This document shows positions 34,219-42,907 of a stretch of DNA of 53,842 bases, in pieces (positions within the stretch are counted from its first letter, which is position 1; every line of letters begins with the position of its first letter). The position numbers and the translations under genes are program-made. Source of the stretch: Candidatus Borkfalkia avistercoris (lineage in GTDB: Bacteria > Bacillota > Clostridia > Christensenellales > Borkfalkiaceae). The notes under the pieces were generated by a model. It searched no databases and had not been told where the DNA came from. It saw nothing but the letters and a program-made list of their open reading frames with translations. Location: positions 1 to 53,842 of the forward strand of contig DXCL01000041.1 in assembly GCA_019115995.1 (NCBI GenBank), in the 5' to 3' direction.

Positions 34219-35550
34219 TCAAATTTCGAATACTCTCTTCAAGGTCGGATACGCGCCGTCGGCAATGTTCCACACGGCCGTATCAAACTTTGCGTCAATG
34301 TAGTTCTGCGCCGTTTTCATTTCGGCAAAGCTCAGCATTTGGCAGTTGACCATGCGCCCCGTAAAGGCGTCGCCTCCCTCGTTCGGATCGTCGTCCAAGC
34401 GGGAAAAGCCGAAAAATTCCAGATCTGACGCCAACGGCAGGCGCTCCGTGATCTCAAACGGCTCCTCCGTTCCCTCGATCGAAGAGACGATTTTTTCTTC
34501 CATATATTCCGGCTGTACCACGCCGTGATCGAGCGCAAAGCAGTTCTGTATCAGCCCCCACGTTTTTCCGCAGAAAGCGAGCTGATAAATAGTGTTTGCC
34601 GTAAAGGTCATGTACATATCCGTTACGCCGTCTTCCGCCTTGACCAAAACCCAGCCGCCGCGGTTGATGGCGGCGCTGTCTGCCGCGTAGCAATTTTCGA
34701 TGATCCCGCCGCCCGCATTGATGCCGACGGCAACGGCGGCGTTGCACGTAACGCCGAATCCGCAATCCTGCGTGACATAGCTGTCCAAAACGGCGCAATT
34801 CTGAATGCGGCCCTCGTTGTTGCCGCAGATCGCGCCCGCTATGGTACGGGAATCCACGCGAATGTTCTTAAACGTCGTATTGCGGACGATGCCCGCGGTG
34901 CCTATATTCGTAAATATGCCGAGCACCTGCCCCTGATTATAATAGGGATCGTCTTCCAGATCGCGGTAATCTATATTGATATTGGATACGGTATAACCGT
35001 TCCCCTCAAATACGCCGTGGAAAAACCGGTTGTTCTGATCCAGCGCGTCGCCCGAATTTCTGCCGAACGGCTTAAAGCTTTGTATAGACGAGCAGTCTAT
35101 ATCGTTTGCGAGGATATACGAACCGTTCAGGTCTTCCCCGATCTGCTGAAATTCCTGAGCGGTGCGGATCACCTTGTCTACGAAAAGGATCTTGCAGGAA
35201 TCGTCTAACACGTCTCTGTCCGCATCGTTTTCCTTTTCAAAATAAACGCGGAGCTGCCGTTCGCCCGAGGATACCGTCTGCATGAGGCTGTTCGCTATGG
35301 TGAGAACGCCGCCGCTGTAAGAAAAATCTTCGGTATAATTTTTTGAGCCGATGACGATCCGTTCCACGCTGCCCGTTCCCTTTTCGGGTATGCTGACGGA
35401 AAAATTCTCCGTATTCGCCTCTCCGAGCTCGAAAACCGCATTCCCATCGTATACCTTGCTCCCCTGTTCAAGCGCCGCGCCCTGCCCGCAACCGGCAAGA
35501 ATACAGCAAAACACGGCAAGAGCCGCCAATATCGTAAATAACTTTTTCAT
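34219..35550 (-). CDS. Surface lipoprotein with one beta-helix (GLUG-like) module
   Basis: 443 residues; AAAGGAG before the ATG; lipobox LAGC. An N-terminal beta-sandwich (about 28-125) is followed by a beta-helix module starting at LNGSYILANDIDCSSIQSF, with FEGNGYTVSNI, GIVRNTTFKNIRV, EGRIQNCAVLDSYV and an AVWNIADGAYPTLKR end, matching the modules of the 709-residue protein in the same operon. A Cys- and Asn-rich middle may form stacked Asn ladders. No enzyme motif is visible. It lies between the permeases and the phosphorylase gene, so it is likely a glucan-binding accessory of the importer. Confidence 0.7.
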   Translation of the reverse strand: MKKLFTILAALAVFCCILAGCGQGAALEQGSKVYDGNAVFELGEANTENFSVSIPEKGTGSVERIVIGSKNYTEDFSYSGGVLTIANSLMQTVSSGERQLRVYFEKENDADRDVLDDSCKILFVDKVIRTAQEFQQIGEDLNGSYILANDIDCSSIQSFKPFGRNSGDALDQNNRFFHGVFEGNGYTVSNINIDYRDLEDDPYYNQGQVLGIFTNIGTAGIVRNTTFKNIRVDSRTIAGAICGNNEGRIQNCAVLDSYVTQDCGFGVTCNAAVAVGINAGGGIIENCYAADSAAINRGGWVLVKAEDGVTDMYMTFTANTIYQLAFCGKTWGLIQNCFALDHGVVQPEYMEEKIVSSIEGTEEPFEITERLPLASDLEFFGFSRLDDDPNEGGDAFTGRMVNCQMLSFAEMKTAQNYIDAKFDTAVWNIADGAYPTLKRVFEI

Positions 35551-35563
35551 ATCATTTTCTCCT

Positions 35564-36487
35564 TTAACCTTTTAGTCCGCCGACCGTCGTGTTGACCATG
35601 ATCGTTTTGGAAAAACCGATGTAAATCGCCAGCACGGGTATCAGCGCAATAATAACGCTCGCAAATATCTGCGGGTATTCGTGTTTGTTGGTAAGATCTT
35701 CTATGATCTGCTGCATGCCTACCGCAAGGGAGGGCATGCTCGGCAAAAACAGCGCGGGATTTGTGTAATCGTTCCAAAGGCCTATCAGCGTGATAATGGC
35801 GATCGCCGTGAGCGGGCCCTTTGCCAGCGGAATCATGATGCGGATAAATATCTGAAAATCCGAAGCGCCGTCGATATAAGCCGCCTCCGCATATCCCCAA
35901 GACAATCCCTTGAAAAAGCTGTATAAGAGCAGAAAATTCATGCCGAAGCCGCCCGAGCTTAAAAACAAGACGGCAACGGGCGTATTGTAAAAGCCGAGCG
36001 TGCGCAGCAGCTGCAATGTAGCGGGAAGCGTTCCTACGATAGGTACGATCAGCGAAAATATCACGATGCTGTAAATGATCTCTTTGCCTCTGAAATTATA
36101 CTTTGCCATGGTATACGCCGCCATGGAGGAGGAGAGCACCGTTAAAATCGTTCCGCCGAAAGAAAGCATTACGCTGACCAAAAACATTTCCGGAATGCTG
36201 AACCGCGTGGTGGGCGTGCGGTATCTGATCGCGGATATAAAATTTTCAAACGTCCATGTCTGCGGCAAACCGTTGAAGTTAGACGTAAATTCCGACGTCC
36301 TCTTAAACGCGTTCATCACGATATAAAAAAATGGATAGATCAACGTAACCGCATAGATCAAGAAAACGACAAGCGCAATGCAGATCGCAACCCTCTGCGG
36401 CACGGTGCGCATTTCGCGCGAATCGTTTTCGTCCTCACGCCTGTGAACAAATATCTTTTTGGATTTGTGTACTTTCGTCTTTATCAT
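35564..36487 (-). CDS. Carbohydrate ABC transporter permease, MalG type (block B)
   Basis: 307 residues; GGGGGAAC before the ATG. A charged N-terminal tail (about 1-30), six membrane helices and the EAA loop YAEAAYIDGASDFQIFIRIM. It pairs with the following upstream permease and the binding protein for oligosaccharide import. No ATPase is encoded in the operon. Confidence 0.92.
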   Translation of the reverse strand: MIKTKVHKSKKIFVHRREDENDSREMRTVPQRVAICIALVVFLIYAVTLIYPFFYIVMNAFKRTSEFTSNFNGLPQTWTFENFISAIRYRTPTTRFSIPEMFLVSVMLSFGGTILTVLSSSMAAYTMAKYNFRGKEIIYSIVIFSLIVPIVGTLPATLQLLRTLGFYNTPVAVLFLSSGGFGMNFLLLYSFFKGLSWGYAEAAYIDGASDFQIFIRIMIPLAKGPLTAIAIITLIGLWNDYTNPALFLPSMPSLAVGMQQIIEDLTNKHEYPQIFASVIIALIPVLAIYIGFSKTIMVNTTVGGLKG

Positions 36488-36506
36488 ATCCGTTCCCCCT
36501 GTACGC

Positions 36507-37436
36507 TCAGAAATCCACGTCTTTAAAGCAACGCTCCATCAGCTTGCGGATCAGCAGAATGATCGGGGCGCCGATCAAAGACAGGAACAAACCGAACGTC
36601 GCCCAGTATTCCATGCCCGAGCCGCCGCCCTGCGTCACTTCAAAAATTTTGAAGGAGATCGTTTTCGTGTTGTGCATGCCCTTTGTAAGAAACATGGGCT
36701 GCAAGTAAACGCTGAACGGCGCCATCAGCGCCATGACCGTGATCGTCGTAAAAGTCGGCCAGACGAGAGGGATCACGAGGCTGAACAATTCGCGCATATA
36801 GCCTACCCCTTCCAGCTTGCCGTAGTCTACGACGTCTTTCGGAATGCGGGAGATCGCCGAGCTGAGCAGAATGATGTTGTAGCCCAGCCCCGCCCAAATG
36901 CAGAACACCCAAATGGAGTACTGCGCGATCGGTTCGCCGCCGAACCAGACGGGCGGATTTTCGACGCCCGCCCATTTTAACAGGGCGGTCACCACGCCGT
37001 ACAGCGGATCCAGCGCCATCGTAAAGGCAAACGCCAGAATTACCAAAGGCAATATAGACGGGAGATAAAATATAACGCGGAATGCCTTGGAAAGGGGCAC
37101 TTTTTTATAGATAAAGAATGACGCGAATACAGACAGAGCCAAGATGACCAGATTGACTGCCGCGTACGAAAGGGAGTTGAGGATCACCGTCTGCGTGACT
37201 TTATCATAGGCGAGAGAGTCGAAGAGCATACGGTAATTATTCAACCCCTGCCACTCAAAACCCGCGGGCGTCCATATTTTGAACGTCATCAATACGCTGT
37301 CGATATTGACGAATATCCACATGATCAGAAACTGGCATACGGGATACGCCAACATGCAGACGATAAAAACATTCCTCTTCGTAAAAAATTTTTTCTTTTT
37401 CTTTGACGTTTCTTTTTCGTTTGCTTTGCCAAGCAT
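36507..37436 (-). CDS. Carbohydrate ABC transporter permease, MalF type (block B)
   Basis: 309 residues from ATG 37436. A longer start at 37460 overlaps the binding-protein stop and has no separate ribosome site. The chosen start is preceded by a run of nine G followed by AGT. Lys-rich N-terminal tail, six membrane helices; the EAA-type loop is weaker than usual (VVDYGKLEGVGYMRELFSLVIP), with Asp/Tyr replacing the usual Glu-Ala-Ala, though the Gly and Pro positions are kept. Confidence 0.9.
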   Translation of the reverse strand: MLGKANEKETSKKKKKFFTKRNVFIVCMLAYPVCQFLIMWIFVNIDSVLMTFKIWTPAGFEWQGLNNYRMLFDSLAYDKVTQTVILNSLSYAAVNLVILALSVFASFFIYKKVPLSKAFRVIFYLPSILPLVILAFAFTMALDPLYGVVTALLKWAGVENPPVWFGGEPIAQYSIWVFCIWAGLGYNIILLSSAISRIPKDVVDYGKLEGVGYMRELFSLVIPLVWPTFTTITVMALMAPFSVYLQPMFLTKGMHNTKTISFKIFEVTQGGGSGMEYWATFGLFLSLIGAPIILLIRKLMERCFKDVDF

Positions 37437-37439
37437 ACT

Positions 37440-37448
37440 CCCCCCCCC
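37440..37448 (-). repeat. Nine-base G tract in the ribosome-binding region of the permease
   Basis: Nine C on the plus strand (G9 on the mRNA), lying 4-12 bases before the permease ATG and just after the binding-protein stop. Homopolymers of this length can gain or lose bases and would change ribosome-site spacing. Confidence 0.7.
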
Positions 37449-37456
37449 TTGCGCCG

Positions 37457-38869
37457 TCAACGGAGCCCCGCCATGATCGTCCAGCGGTTCCAGTTGTTCT
37501 GCACGTACGAATAGAGATAATCGAAAACGGAATCGGGCGTTATATTCCCGTTGATCAGCGAACTGCTGTTCGTATACGCCGCCGTGTAAAAATATTGATT
37601 GCCGGGAAACGTCATCAGCTCGTTCGTCATGTAAGAGATCTTTGCGGAGGAATAGGTACTGAACGAAACGCTCGTTTCCAACTTATCCTTTACAGATTGT
37701 ATAAATGTCATTGCCTGCGGCGTTACAGCGCTGCTGTCGATGGTAACGCTCGAATAATCGAAAGCAAGAAAAGTCCCGTTCGTCTTTTCCGTAAACGAAG
37801 CGCAGCTTTCCGGCCTTGCCAAAAACTTCAAAAAGCTTTTGACTTCCTCATAGTTGGGCGTATTTGCAGAGACCACGATGCTGTCTCCGAAGCCGACCAG
37901 ATAGTTATACTTCGTCTCTCCTGTGGTGCCGGGCGCGGCGGGCGTAGGCATGAAGCCCATTTCAAAACCGAGATCGAGCGAACTCATTTCGTTATAGATC
38001 CAGTGCGCATTGGGGATCATCGCCGCCAGCCCGTTTTTGAACGCTGCCTGGCTCGTCGTTTTGGTAAGCCCCTCCACGCCGCTCACGCTGTTGCCCTTTT
38101 CCGCCGCGATCAGATCATACCAAAGCGAATAGGCCTGCTTGAATTCCTTGTAATTGCCGTTCGGATCGAATACCTCCATGCTCTCGTATTGCACCGTCTT
38201 TTCGATCTTATCCACGCCGACCATTTGCGCCCACCATTCGTTGACCAGATAATCCCACATATATTCTTCGCCGTTGCCCGACCACACGAAAGGCGCAACG
38301 TACGAATCTTCCACCTCTATTTTCGCATCTCGTATCGTCTTGCAGAGAGCCACGAGACCTTCATATGTATCCGGAACGGGCCATTTATTTTTTTCAAACA
38401 TCGTTTTGTTGTAAACGATGCCGCCCACGCCCTGCGTATACGGCACTTTATAATAATGACCCTCGTATTTAGACACTTCAAGCGCGCTATCGATGACCCT
38501 GTCTTCAAAGGTCACTCCTTCGGAGACCTCCTCCGTATACAGATCGTCGAGATTTTTAAGGTAACCGGAGGCCGCGTATCTTTCCATCGGGATCCCGTGC
38601 GAAATGTAGATGTCGTAAGCGTTGTCGTCGCGCAGGTCGGATTCCATCGTCGCCAGTACGGAAGAATTTGCGTCGTAAACGACTTCCCCTCCCGTTTCGG
38701 CACGGTATTTATCGATGACGTCGTCCAGCCACGCCGTGCCGTAGCCGCCGTCGTAATAACCGATGGTAACGACGCCTGCCTGACTCTTCTGCGGCGCGCA
38801 CCCTGCGCCCGCGATGAGTACCGATACGGCGACCGCCGCACCCAGCATCAAAGAAATGATTTTTTTCAT
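37457..38869 (-). CDS. Extracellular sugar-binding lipoprotein (block B)
   Basis: 470 residues; AGGAGG before the ATG; lipobox GAGC. Typical solute-binding protein of CUT1 importers: YDIYISHGIPMERYAASGYL for the first lobe, YKVPYTQGVGGIVYNKTMFE as the family motif at about 140-160, a ligand-lobe Trp-rich stretch (EWWAQMVG) and a C-terminal hinge. Together with the two permeases it forms the importer of block B, presumably for beta-glucan oligosaccharides. Confidence 0.9.
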   Translation of the reverse strand: MKKIISLMLGAAVAVSVLIAGAGCAPQKSQAGVVTIGYYDGGYGTAWLDDVIDKYRAETGGEVVYDANSSVLATMESDLRDDNAYDIYISHGIPMERYAASGYLKNLDDLYTEEVSEGVTFEDRVIDSALEVSKYEGHYYKVPYTQGVGGIVYNKTMFEKNKWPVPDTYEGLVALCKTIRDAKIEVEDSYVAPFVWSGNGEEYMWDYLVNEWWAQMVGVDKIEKTVQYESMEVFDPNGNYKEFKQAYSLWYDLIAAEKGNSVSGVEGLTKTTSQAAFKNGLAAMIPNAHWIYNEMSSLDLGFEMGFMPTPAAPGTTGETKYNYLVGFGDSIVVSANTPNYEEVKSFLKFLARPESCASFTEKTNGTFLAFDYSSVTIDSSAVTPQAMTFIQSVKDKLETSVSFSTYSSAKISYMTNELMTFPGNQYFYTAAYTNSSSLINGNITPDSVFDYLYSYVQNNWNRWTIMAGLR

Positions 38870-38884
38870 ATCGTTTTCCTCCTT

Positions 38885-40327
38885 TTAACCCTGCCCTTTA
38901 TAGGTACAGGTCATATCGTCAAATACTCCCGAACGAAGGGAAAGCCTGATTTTTGCACACCCTTCGGGCGCAGTGATCGCCTTTTCATACATCGCATATT
39001 CCGCAGAAGTTATAGAGATCGTCTCCTCCGAGATCGTACTGCCGTCCTTCGTATAATAACGTATCAGCAGCTCTCCGTTTTCGCTTCCCGCCTTTTTCGC
39101 CCAAAATTTGAGATCGTAACGAAATCCCTCGAAGGCTCCCTCTACTTCCTGTTCCACAGCCCCCTTCGTAACGCGCAGCGCCCTTTCTCCGCTGTATGCG
39201 TCTAGTACGGAGGTACCGTCGCTCTCGTCCTCACGGATCGTTCTCTTTTTCCAGCCGACCGCGGCGAACGACTCGTAATCTTCCACAAACGGTTCTTTCG
39301 GTACCGTTTCTTCGGTATCCACATTCTCAAAGCCGCTGTTTGCCAGGCGCTGATTTAGCATTTCGTCCGTCATCTCGATGCGTTCAAGCGGAAAATTCTT
39401 GTCGTAGCTGTTGAATTCGCTCCGATAATCCGTTTCGATCCACCCCGCCTGATCCAAAAAAGGCGTATAGCGCACCCAGTCGACGAGCATATATGTCGTT
39501 TCGAAGGAGGAATCTCCGGCAAACTCCGAAGGCCGCCACGCGCCTATCCAAAGGTTGCCCGATTTGAGCGCGACCGTCTTTTCCGTATAATACACGAGCT
39601 CCCCGTCTATATACCAGTCGATCCTGCCCTGCCCCGTACCCATATAATCGGTATACCAGTCGAAGGTGTGCACGTGCCATTCGTTGTCGCTCAAACGCAC
39701 CTCGTCCAGCGCGGGAGTTGCGGTATTCGGCTTGGTCGCGCTCTGCCATGTGGTATACATGATGCTGTCAAAAGAGTTTGCCCCGCCGCCCAAAATCTCT
39801 ATATCGATCTCGTTCCAGCCGTTTTCCGAAGGGTCGGCGCTGTCGTACTGATACGTCCAAAAAGCGGAGCAGACGCCGCTTCTCGGCGCTGCCTTCATGC
39901 GCACCTCGAATCTGCCGGGGCCCATGTCGAAGTCGGTTACGAGGGCCGCGCCCGTGCGGATCCCGTTCGTATTGCCCACGCCTTCGCCCCGATAATAGTC
40001 TCCGTTAATACGGATCGCCAGATCGCCGCCCGTCGTGAGAAATACGTTGTCGGCCTGAACGCCCTGATGCTTTAAAAAGCCGTCGTTCCCCCAAATTCCC
40101 GTGACCATGGAAAAGCGCTCGTCGATCCCCTCCGAAAAATCGTTATACAGATAATCGGGAGAATCAAAATCCAGAGTCGTTCTCTCTCCGATGCTTCGGA
40201 AATATTCGTCGCCGTAATTATAAATATCCGAATAATCGTTCCCGCTCGGTTCTGTCGGCTGTGTGCAGCCGACAAAGCAGCCCGCCGCAAGCGCGGCAGT
40301 AACTGCGATCGCCAACATTTTTTTCAT
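38885..40327 (-). CDS. GH16-family endo-beta-glucanase lipoprotein
   Basis: 480 residues; AGGAGGAAAT before the ATG; lipobox at Cys17 or Cys21. The catalytic jelly-roll (about 55-300) has NEIDIEIL, giving nucleophile E173, D175 and acid/base E177. The E-x-D-x-E spacing without the extra residue is that of lichenases and related enzymes, not the bulged form of typical laminarinases. YYTEKTVALKSGNLWIGAWR is the late-barrel strand. The C-terminal ~120 residues are a beta-sandwich of CBM4/CBM_4_9-like look (WAKKAGSENGELLIRYYTKD). It is anchored outside the cell, first gene of the operon, and controlled by the three-operator promoter. It should release oligosaccharides for the importer. Confidence 0.85.
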   Translation of the reverse strand: MKKMLAIAVTAALAAGCFVGCTQPTEPSGNDYSDIYNYGDEYFRSIGERTTLDFDSPDYLYNDFSEGIDERFSMVTGIWGNDGFLKHQGVQADNVFLTTGGDLAIRINGDYYRGEGVGNTNGIRTGAALVTDFDMGPGRFEVRMKAAPRSGVCSAFWTYQYDSADPSENGWNEIDIEILGGGANSFDSIMYTTWQSATKPNTATPALDEVRLSDNEWHVHTFDWYTDYMGTGQGRIDWYIDGELVYYTEKTVALKSGNLWIGAWRPSEFAGDSSFETTYMLVDWVRYTPFLDQAGWIETDYRSEFNSYDKNFPLERIEMTDEMLNQRLANSGFENVDTEETVPKEPFVEDYESFAAVGWKKRTIREDESDGTSVLDAYSGERALRVTKGAVEQEVEGAFEGFRYDLKFWAKKAGSENGELLIRYYTKDGSTISEETISITSAEYAMYEKAITAPEGCAKIRLSLRSGVFDDMTCTYKGQG

Positions 40328-40424
40328 CTTATTTCCTCCTCTTTCCCTATGAAATATTTTTTGCTTTGGAAATCTTATTTTATCATTTATTTCTTCGCTG
40401 CACCGTATTTTTACATGACTTATT

Positions 40425-40482
40425 TCGAAAACGTTTTAGACGCATTCGAAAACGTTATCGGAATGTACGAAAACGTTTTCGT
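40425..40482. promoter_or_regulatory. Three LacI-type operators spaced 21 bp apart
   Basis: Sites CGAAAACGTTTTAG (40426-40439), CGAAAACGTTATCG (40447-40460) and CGAAAACGTTTTCG (40468-40481) have centres exactly 21 bp apart, two helical turns. The third is a perfect palindrome and covers the predicted +1; the others lie in the leader of the GH16 mRNA. Confidence 0.88.
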
Positions 40483-40486
40483 GTAG

Positions 40487-40515
40487 ATTATATCATGCAC
40501 TTTTCGTTTTGTCAA
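40487..40515 (-). promoter_or_regulatory. Perfect consensus promoter of the beta-glucan operon
   Basis: TTGACA (40510-40515), 17-bp spacer, TATAAT (40487-40492) on the minus strand. Both boxes match the sigma-A consensus fully, so strong repression is expected to be needed. Confidence 0.92.
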
Positions 40516-40561
40516 TACCAAATTTAAAAATTTTTCAAAAATTTTTTGCATAAATAAAACA

Positions 40562-40592
40562 GAGAGAGCCGGGCAAGTAGCCCGGCTCTCTC
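40562..40592 (-). terminator. Terminator of the nucleoside-transport operon
   Basis: A 13-bp perfect stem GAGAGAGCCGGGC / GCCCGGCTCTCTC, followed on the minus strand by TGTTTTATTTAT. It lies 57 bp past the permease stop. Confidence 0.9.
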
Positions 40593-40648
40593 AGAGTTTG
40601 ATAAAATTCTGTTCTTTTTCCGTTTAATTCATGCTGCTCTTTTTGCGC

Positions 40649-41623
40649 TCATCTGTCCTCTCGGAAATACGAAAGCCCAAGGCTCGTGGGCGGCTGGGTT
40701 TCACGGCGGCCCGCGATGCTCGTAGCGATCAGCACGATGATCGTAACGACGTACGGAATCAGCTCAAGAAGTTTGGTCTGCACAAACGAAATACCCGTAA
40801 TGCGTGACGATAAAATGTACAGCGCACCGAAGAGAATGGAACCTATGATGGCGAGCGCGGGCTTCCACATCGTAAAGATGACGAGCGCGATAGAGAGCCA
40901 ACCGATGCCTTGTATCGTCTGGTCGACCGTAGCGTCGACAATGCCGTTCATATACCCCATGATATAGCACAGCCCTCCGAGGCCCGCGACTGCGGCGCCC
41001 GCAAGAATAAAGGTATACTTATAACGGGTCACGTTGATGCCGACTGCATCTGCCGTGGCGGGATTTTCTCCGACGGCGCGAAGGTGCAACCCGACTTTGG
41101 TATAGCGCAGCATGAGCGCCGCCAATACGGCGATGACGATCGCGAGATAGACGAGAACGCCGTGCTGTAAAAAGATGGTGCCGAACCATCCGAGAGAATC
41201 CGCGCCCGGTATGTGCGCGTTGAAATAGCTGCGGCCGGCTTGCGCAAGTTTTGCGCTCACCCCTTCCGTAAGCACGATGTTATTAAGAAAGAAAGAAGTA
41301 AAACCGACGCCGAAAATGGTGCAGGCAAGCCCCGTTACGTTCTGATTACAGCGAAGGGATACCGTCAGAAAGCCATATATGCCGCCCAAAGCCCCCGCAA
41401 AGATCATGGCAAATAAAACGGAGACAAGTACGGTCAGAACGCCGTTCGGATCCGCTCCTGCCATGCACAATTTTGCGCCGAAGCAGCCGCCTGCCGCACC
41501 CACGCACATGATCCCCGGGATACCGAGATTGAGATGCCCCGACTTTTCCGTGAGTATTTCGCCTACGCAGCCGAACAGAAATATGACGCCGAATTCAATG
41601 GCGTTTGAGAAAAAAACGTCCAT
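40649..41623 (-). CDS. nupQ: Nucleoside ABC transporter permease, NupQ/YufQ type
   Basis: 324 residues. The start follows the preceding stop directly (TAAATG) with GGGGAGGG upstream. Eight or more membrane helices. The stretch EILTEKSGHLNLGIPGIMCVGA and GLHLRAVGENPATADAVGIN are the conserved parts of BPD_transp_2 permeases of BMP-type nucleoside importers. It forms the channel together with the next upstream gene. The gene symbol is by family similarity. Confidence 0.85.
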   Translation of the reverse strand: MDVFFSNAIEFGVIFLFGCVGEILTEKSGHLNLGIPGIMCVGAAGGCFGAKLCMAGADPNGVLTVLVSVLFAMIFAGALGGIYGFLTVSLRCNQNVTGLACTIFGVGFTSFFLNNIVLTEGVSAKLAQAGRSYFNAHIPGADSLGWFGTIFLQHGVLVYLAIVIAVLAALMLRYTKVGLHLRAVGENPATADAVGINVTRYKYTFILAGAAVAGLGGLCYIMGYMNGIVDATVDQTIQGIGWLSIALVIFTMWKPALAIIGSILFGALYILSSRITGISFVQTKLLELIPYVVTIIVLIATSIAGRRETQPPTSLGLSYFREDR

Positions 41624-42907
41624 TTAATTTCCCTCCCCGTCGATACAAATTTCCGAAGCGTCCGCCCCGTTCGCGGAGCACTGCTCTTGTTTCGCAGATA
41701 TGCTCTCAGCGTCTTCTGCCCGTTCGAACGACACCTCCTGCGACTCTTCCTCAGGTGGATCTGTCCGGGATTCCGGGTCTTTTCCGCCGCTTTTCTTTTT
41801 CGGACGGAAAATGTTAGCGATTTTTTTATTGTTGATATGCACTTTATAGCGGATAAAAAATTCGCAAGCGATAAAGAAAAAGTAAATTATGCCGATGACC
41901 GTATCGGAAAGCGCCTCGCTGGTATACCCGAAATCGGTGCACACCTGCGCCATGCCGCGGGAGAGAAAGATGATGAAAAGCGAAACCGCAGCCATGATGA
42001 GCGGGTTGAAATTGCCCATCCACGCGACCATGATGCCGGTAAAGCCCATATTGCCGTCCATAGAGGTGCTGACCATGTGGTTGACGGAACCCACGAGCAA
42101 TACGCCCACCAGCCCGCACAGCGCGCCCGAAAGGATCATCGTGCGAATGATAACTTTTTTTACGTTGATCCCCGCATACCTTGCCGTATTCGTGCTGTCG
42201 CTTACGACGGAAATTTCAAAACCGTGTTTATGAAAGCGGAGATAACAGTAAATAACGGCGGTAACCAACACCGCTACGAGCAAAACGGGAAGCGTTCTGC
42301 CCATCTGCCCGCTGCCGAATGTGGGAAAAGTCGCGTCCTCCAAAGGCGGCATCGCGCCCGTACCGTTCGGATACCACAACGCGATAAAAAACGCTACCAG
42401 GCAAACGGCGATATAATTCATCATGAGGGTAAAGAGCGACTCGTTCGTATTGAAAAACGCCTTGAATATTGCGGGAATGAGCGCCCATATCGCCCCGGCG
42501 ACGACGCCCGTAACCAGCATCAAAAGCCATACGACGGGATCGGGAAGCTTGCCGCCCAGATAATACATGCACATCGCACAGGCAAGGCAGCCCATGAGTA
42601 TCTGCCCGTTGCCGCCGAGGTTCCAGAACTTCATTTTGAACGCCACGACGAGCGCCACCGCGACCGCGAGCAGAAGCGCCGTGTTCTGCAACAGGATCCA
42701 GATGCGCCGCTCGGTGCCGAATGCGCCCGAAAAGAGCGACCCGAAATAATCGAAAAATCCGCGCGAACGGGGCGACGCAGCCGAAATGAACGCCGCGCTG
42801 ATGCAGAGAGCGACAACGATCGCCGCAACGCGGATAAGCAGCCCTTTCCATACGGGCATATCTTCCCGACGGGTAATATGAATCAGCGGTTCTTTTATGC
42901 GTCCCAT
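41624..42907 (-). CDS. nupP: Nucleoside ABC transporter permease, NupP/YufP type
   Basis: 427 residues; GAGGAGC before the ATG, which overlaps the end of the ATPase gene by 13 bp. An N-terminal cytoplasmic segment and about nine membrane helices. VVAFKMKFWNLGGNGQILMG and the loop EISVVSDSTNTARYAGINV are conserved in this permease type. Unusual is a ~65-residue acidic C-terminal tail rich in Glu, Ser and Asp (PPEEESQEVSFERAEDAESI) with no known role. Confidence 0.83.
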   Translation of the reverse strand: MGRIKEPLIHITRREDMPVWKGLLIRVAAIVVALCISAAFISAASPRSRGFFDYFGSLFSGAFGTERRIWILLQNTALLLAVAVALVVAFKMKFWNLGGNGQILMGCLACAMCMYYLGGKLPDPVVWLLMLVTGVVAGAIWALIPAIFKAFFNTNESLFTLMMNYIAVCLVAFFIALWYPNGTGAMPPLEDATFPTFGSGQMGRTLPVLLVAVLVTAVIYCYLRFHKHGFEISVVSDSTNTARYAGINVKKVIIRTMILSGALCGLVGVLLVGSVNHMVSTSMDGNMGFTGIMVAWMGNFNPLIMAAVSLFIIFLSRGMAQVCTDFGYTSEALSDTVIGIIYFFFIACEFFIRYKVHINNKKIANIFRPKKKSGGKDPESRTDPPEEESQEVSFERAEDAESISAKQEQCSANGADASEICIDGEGN

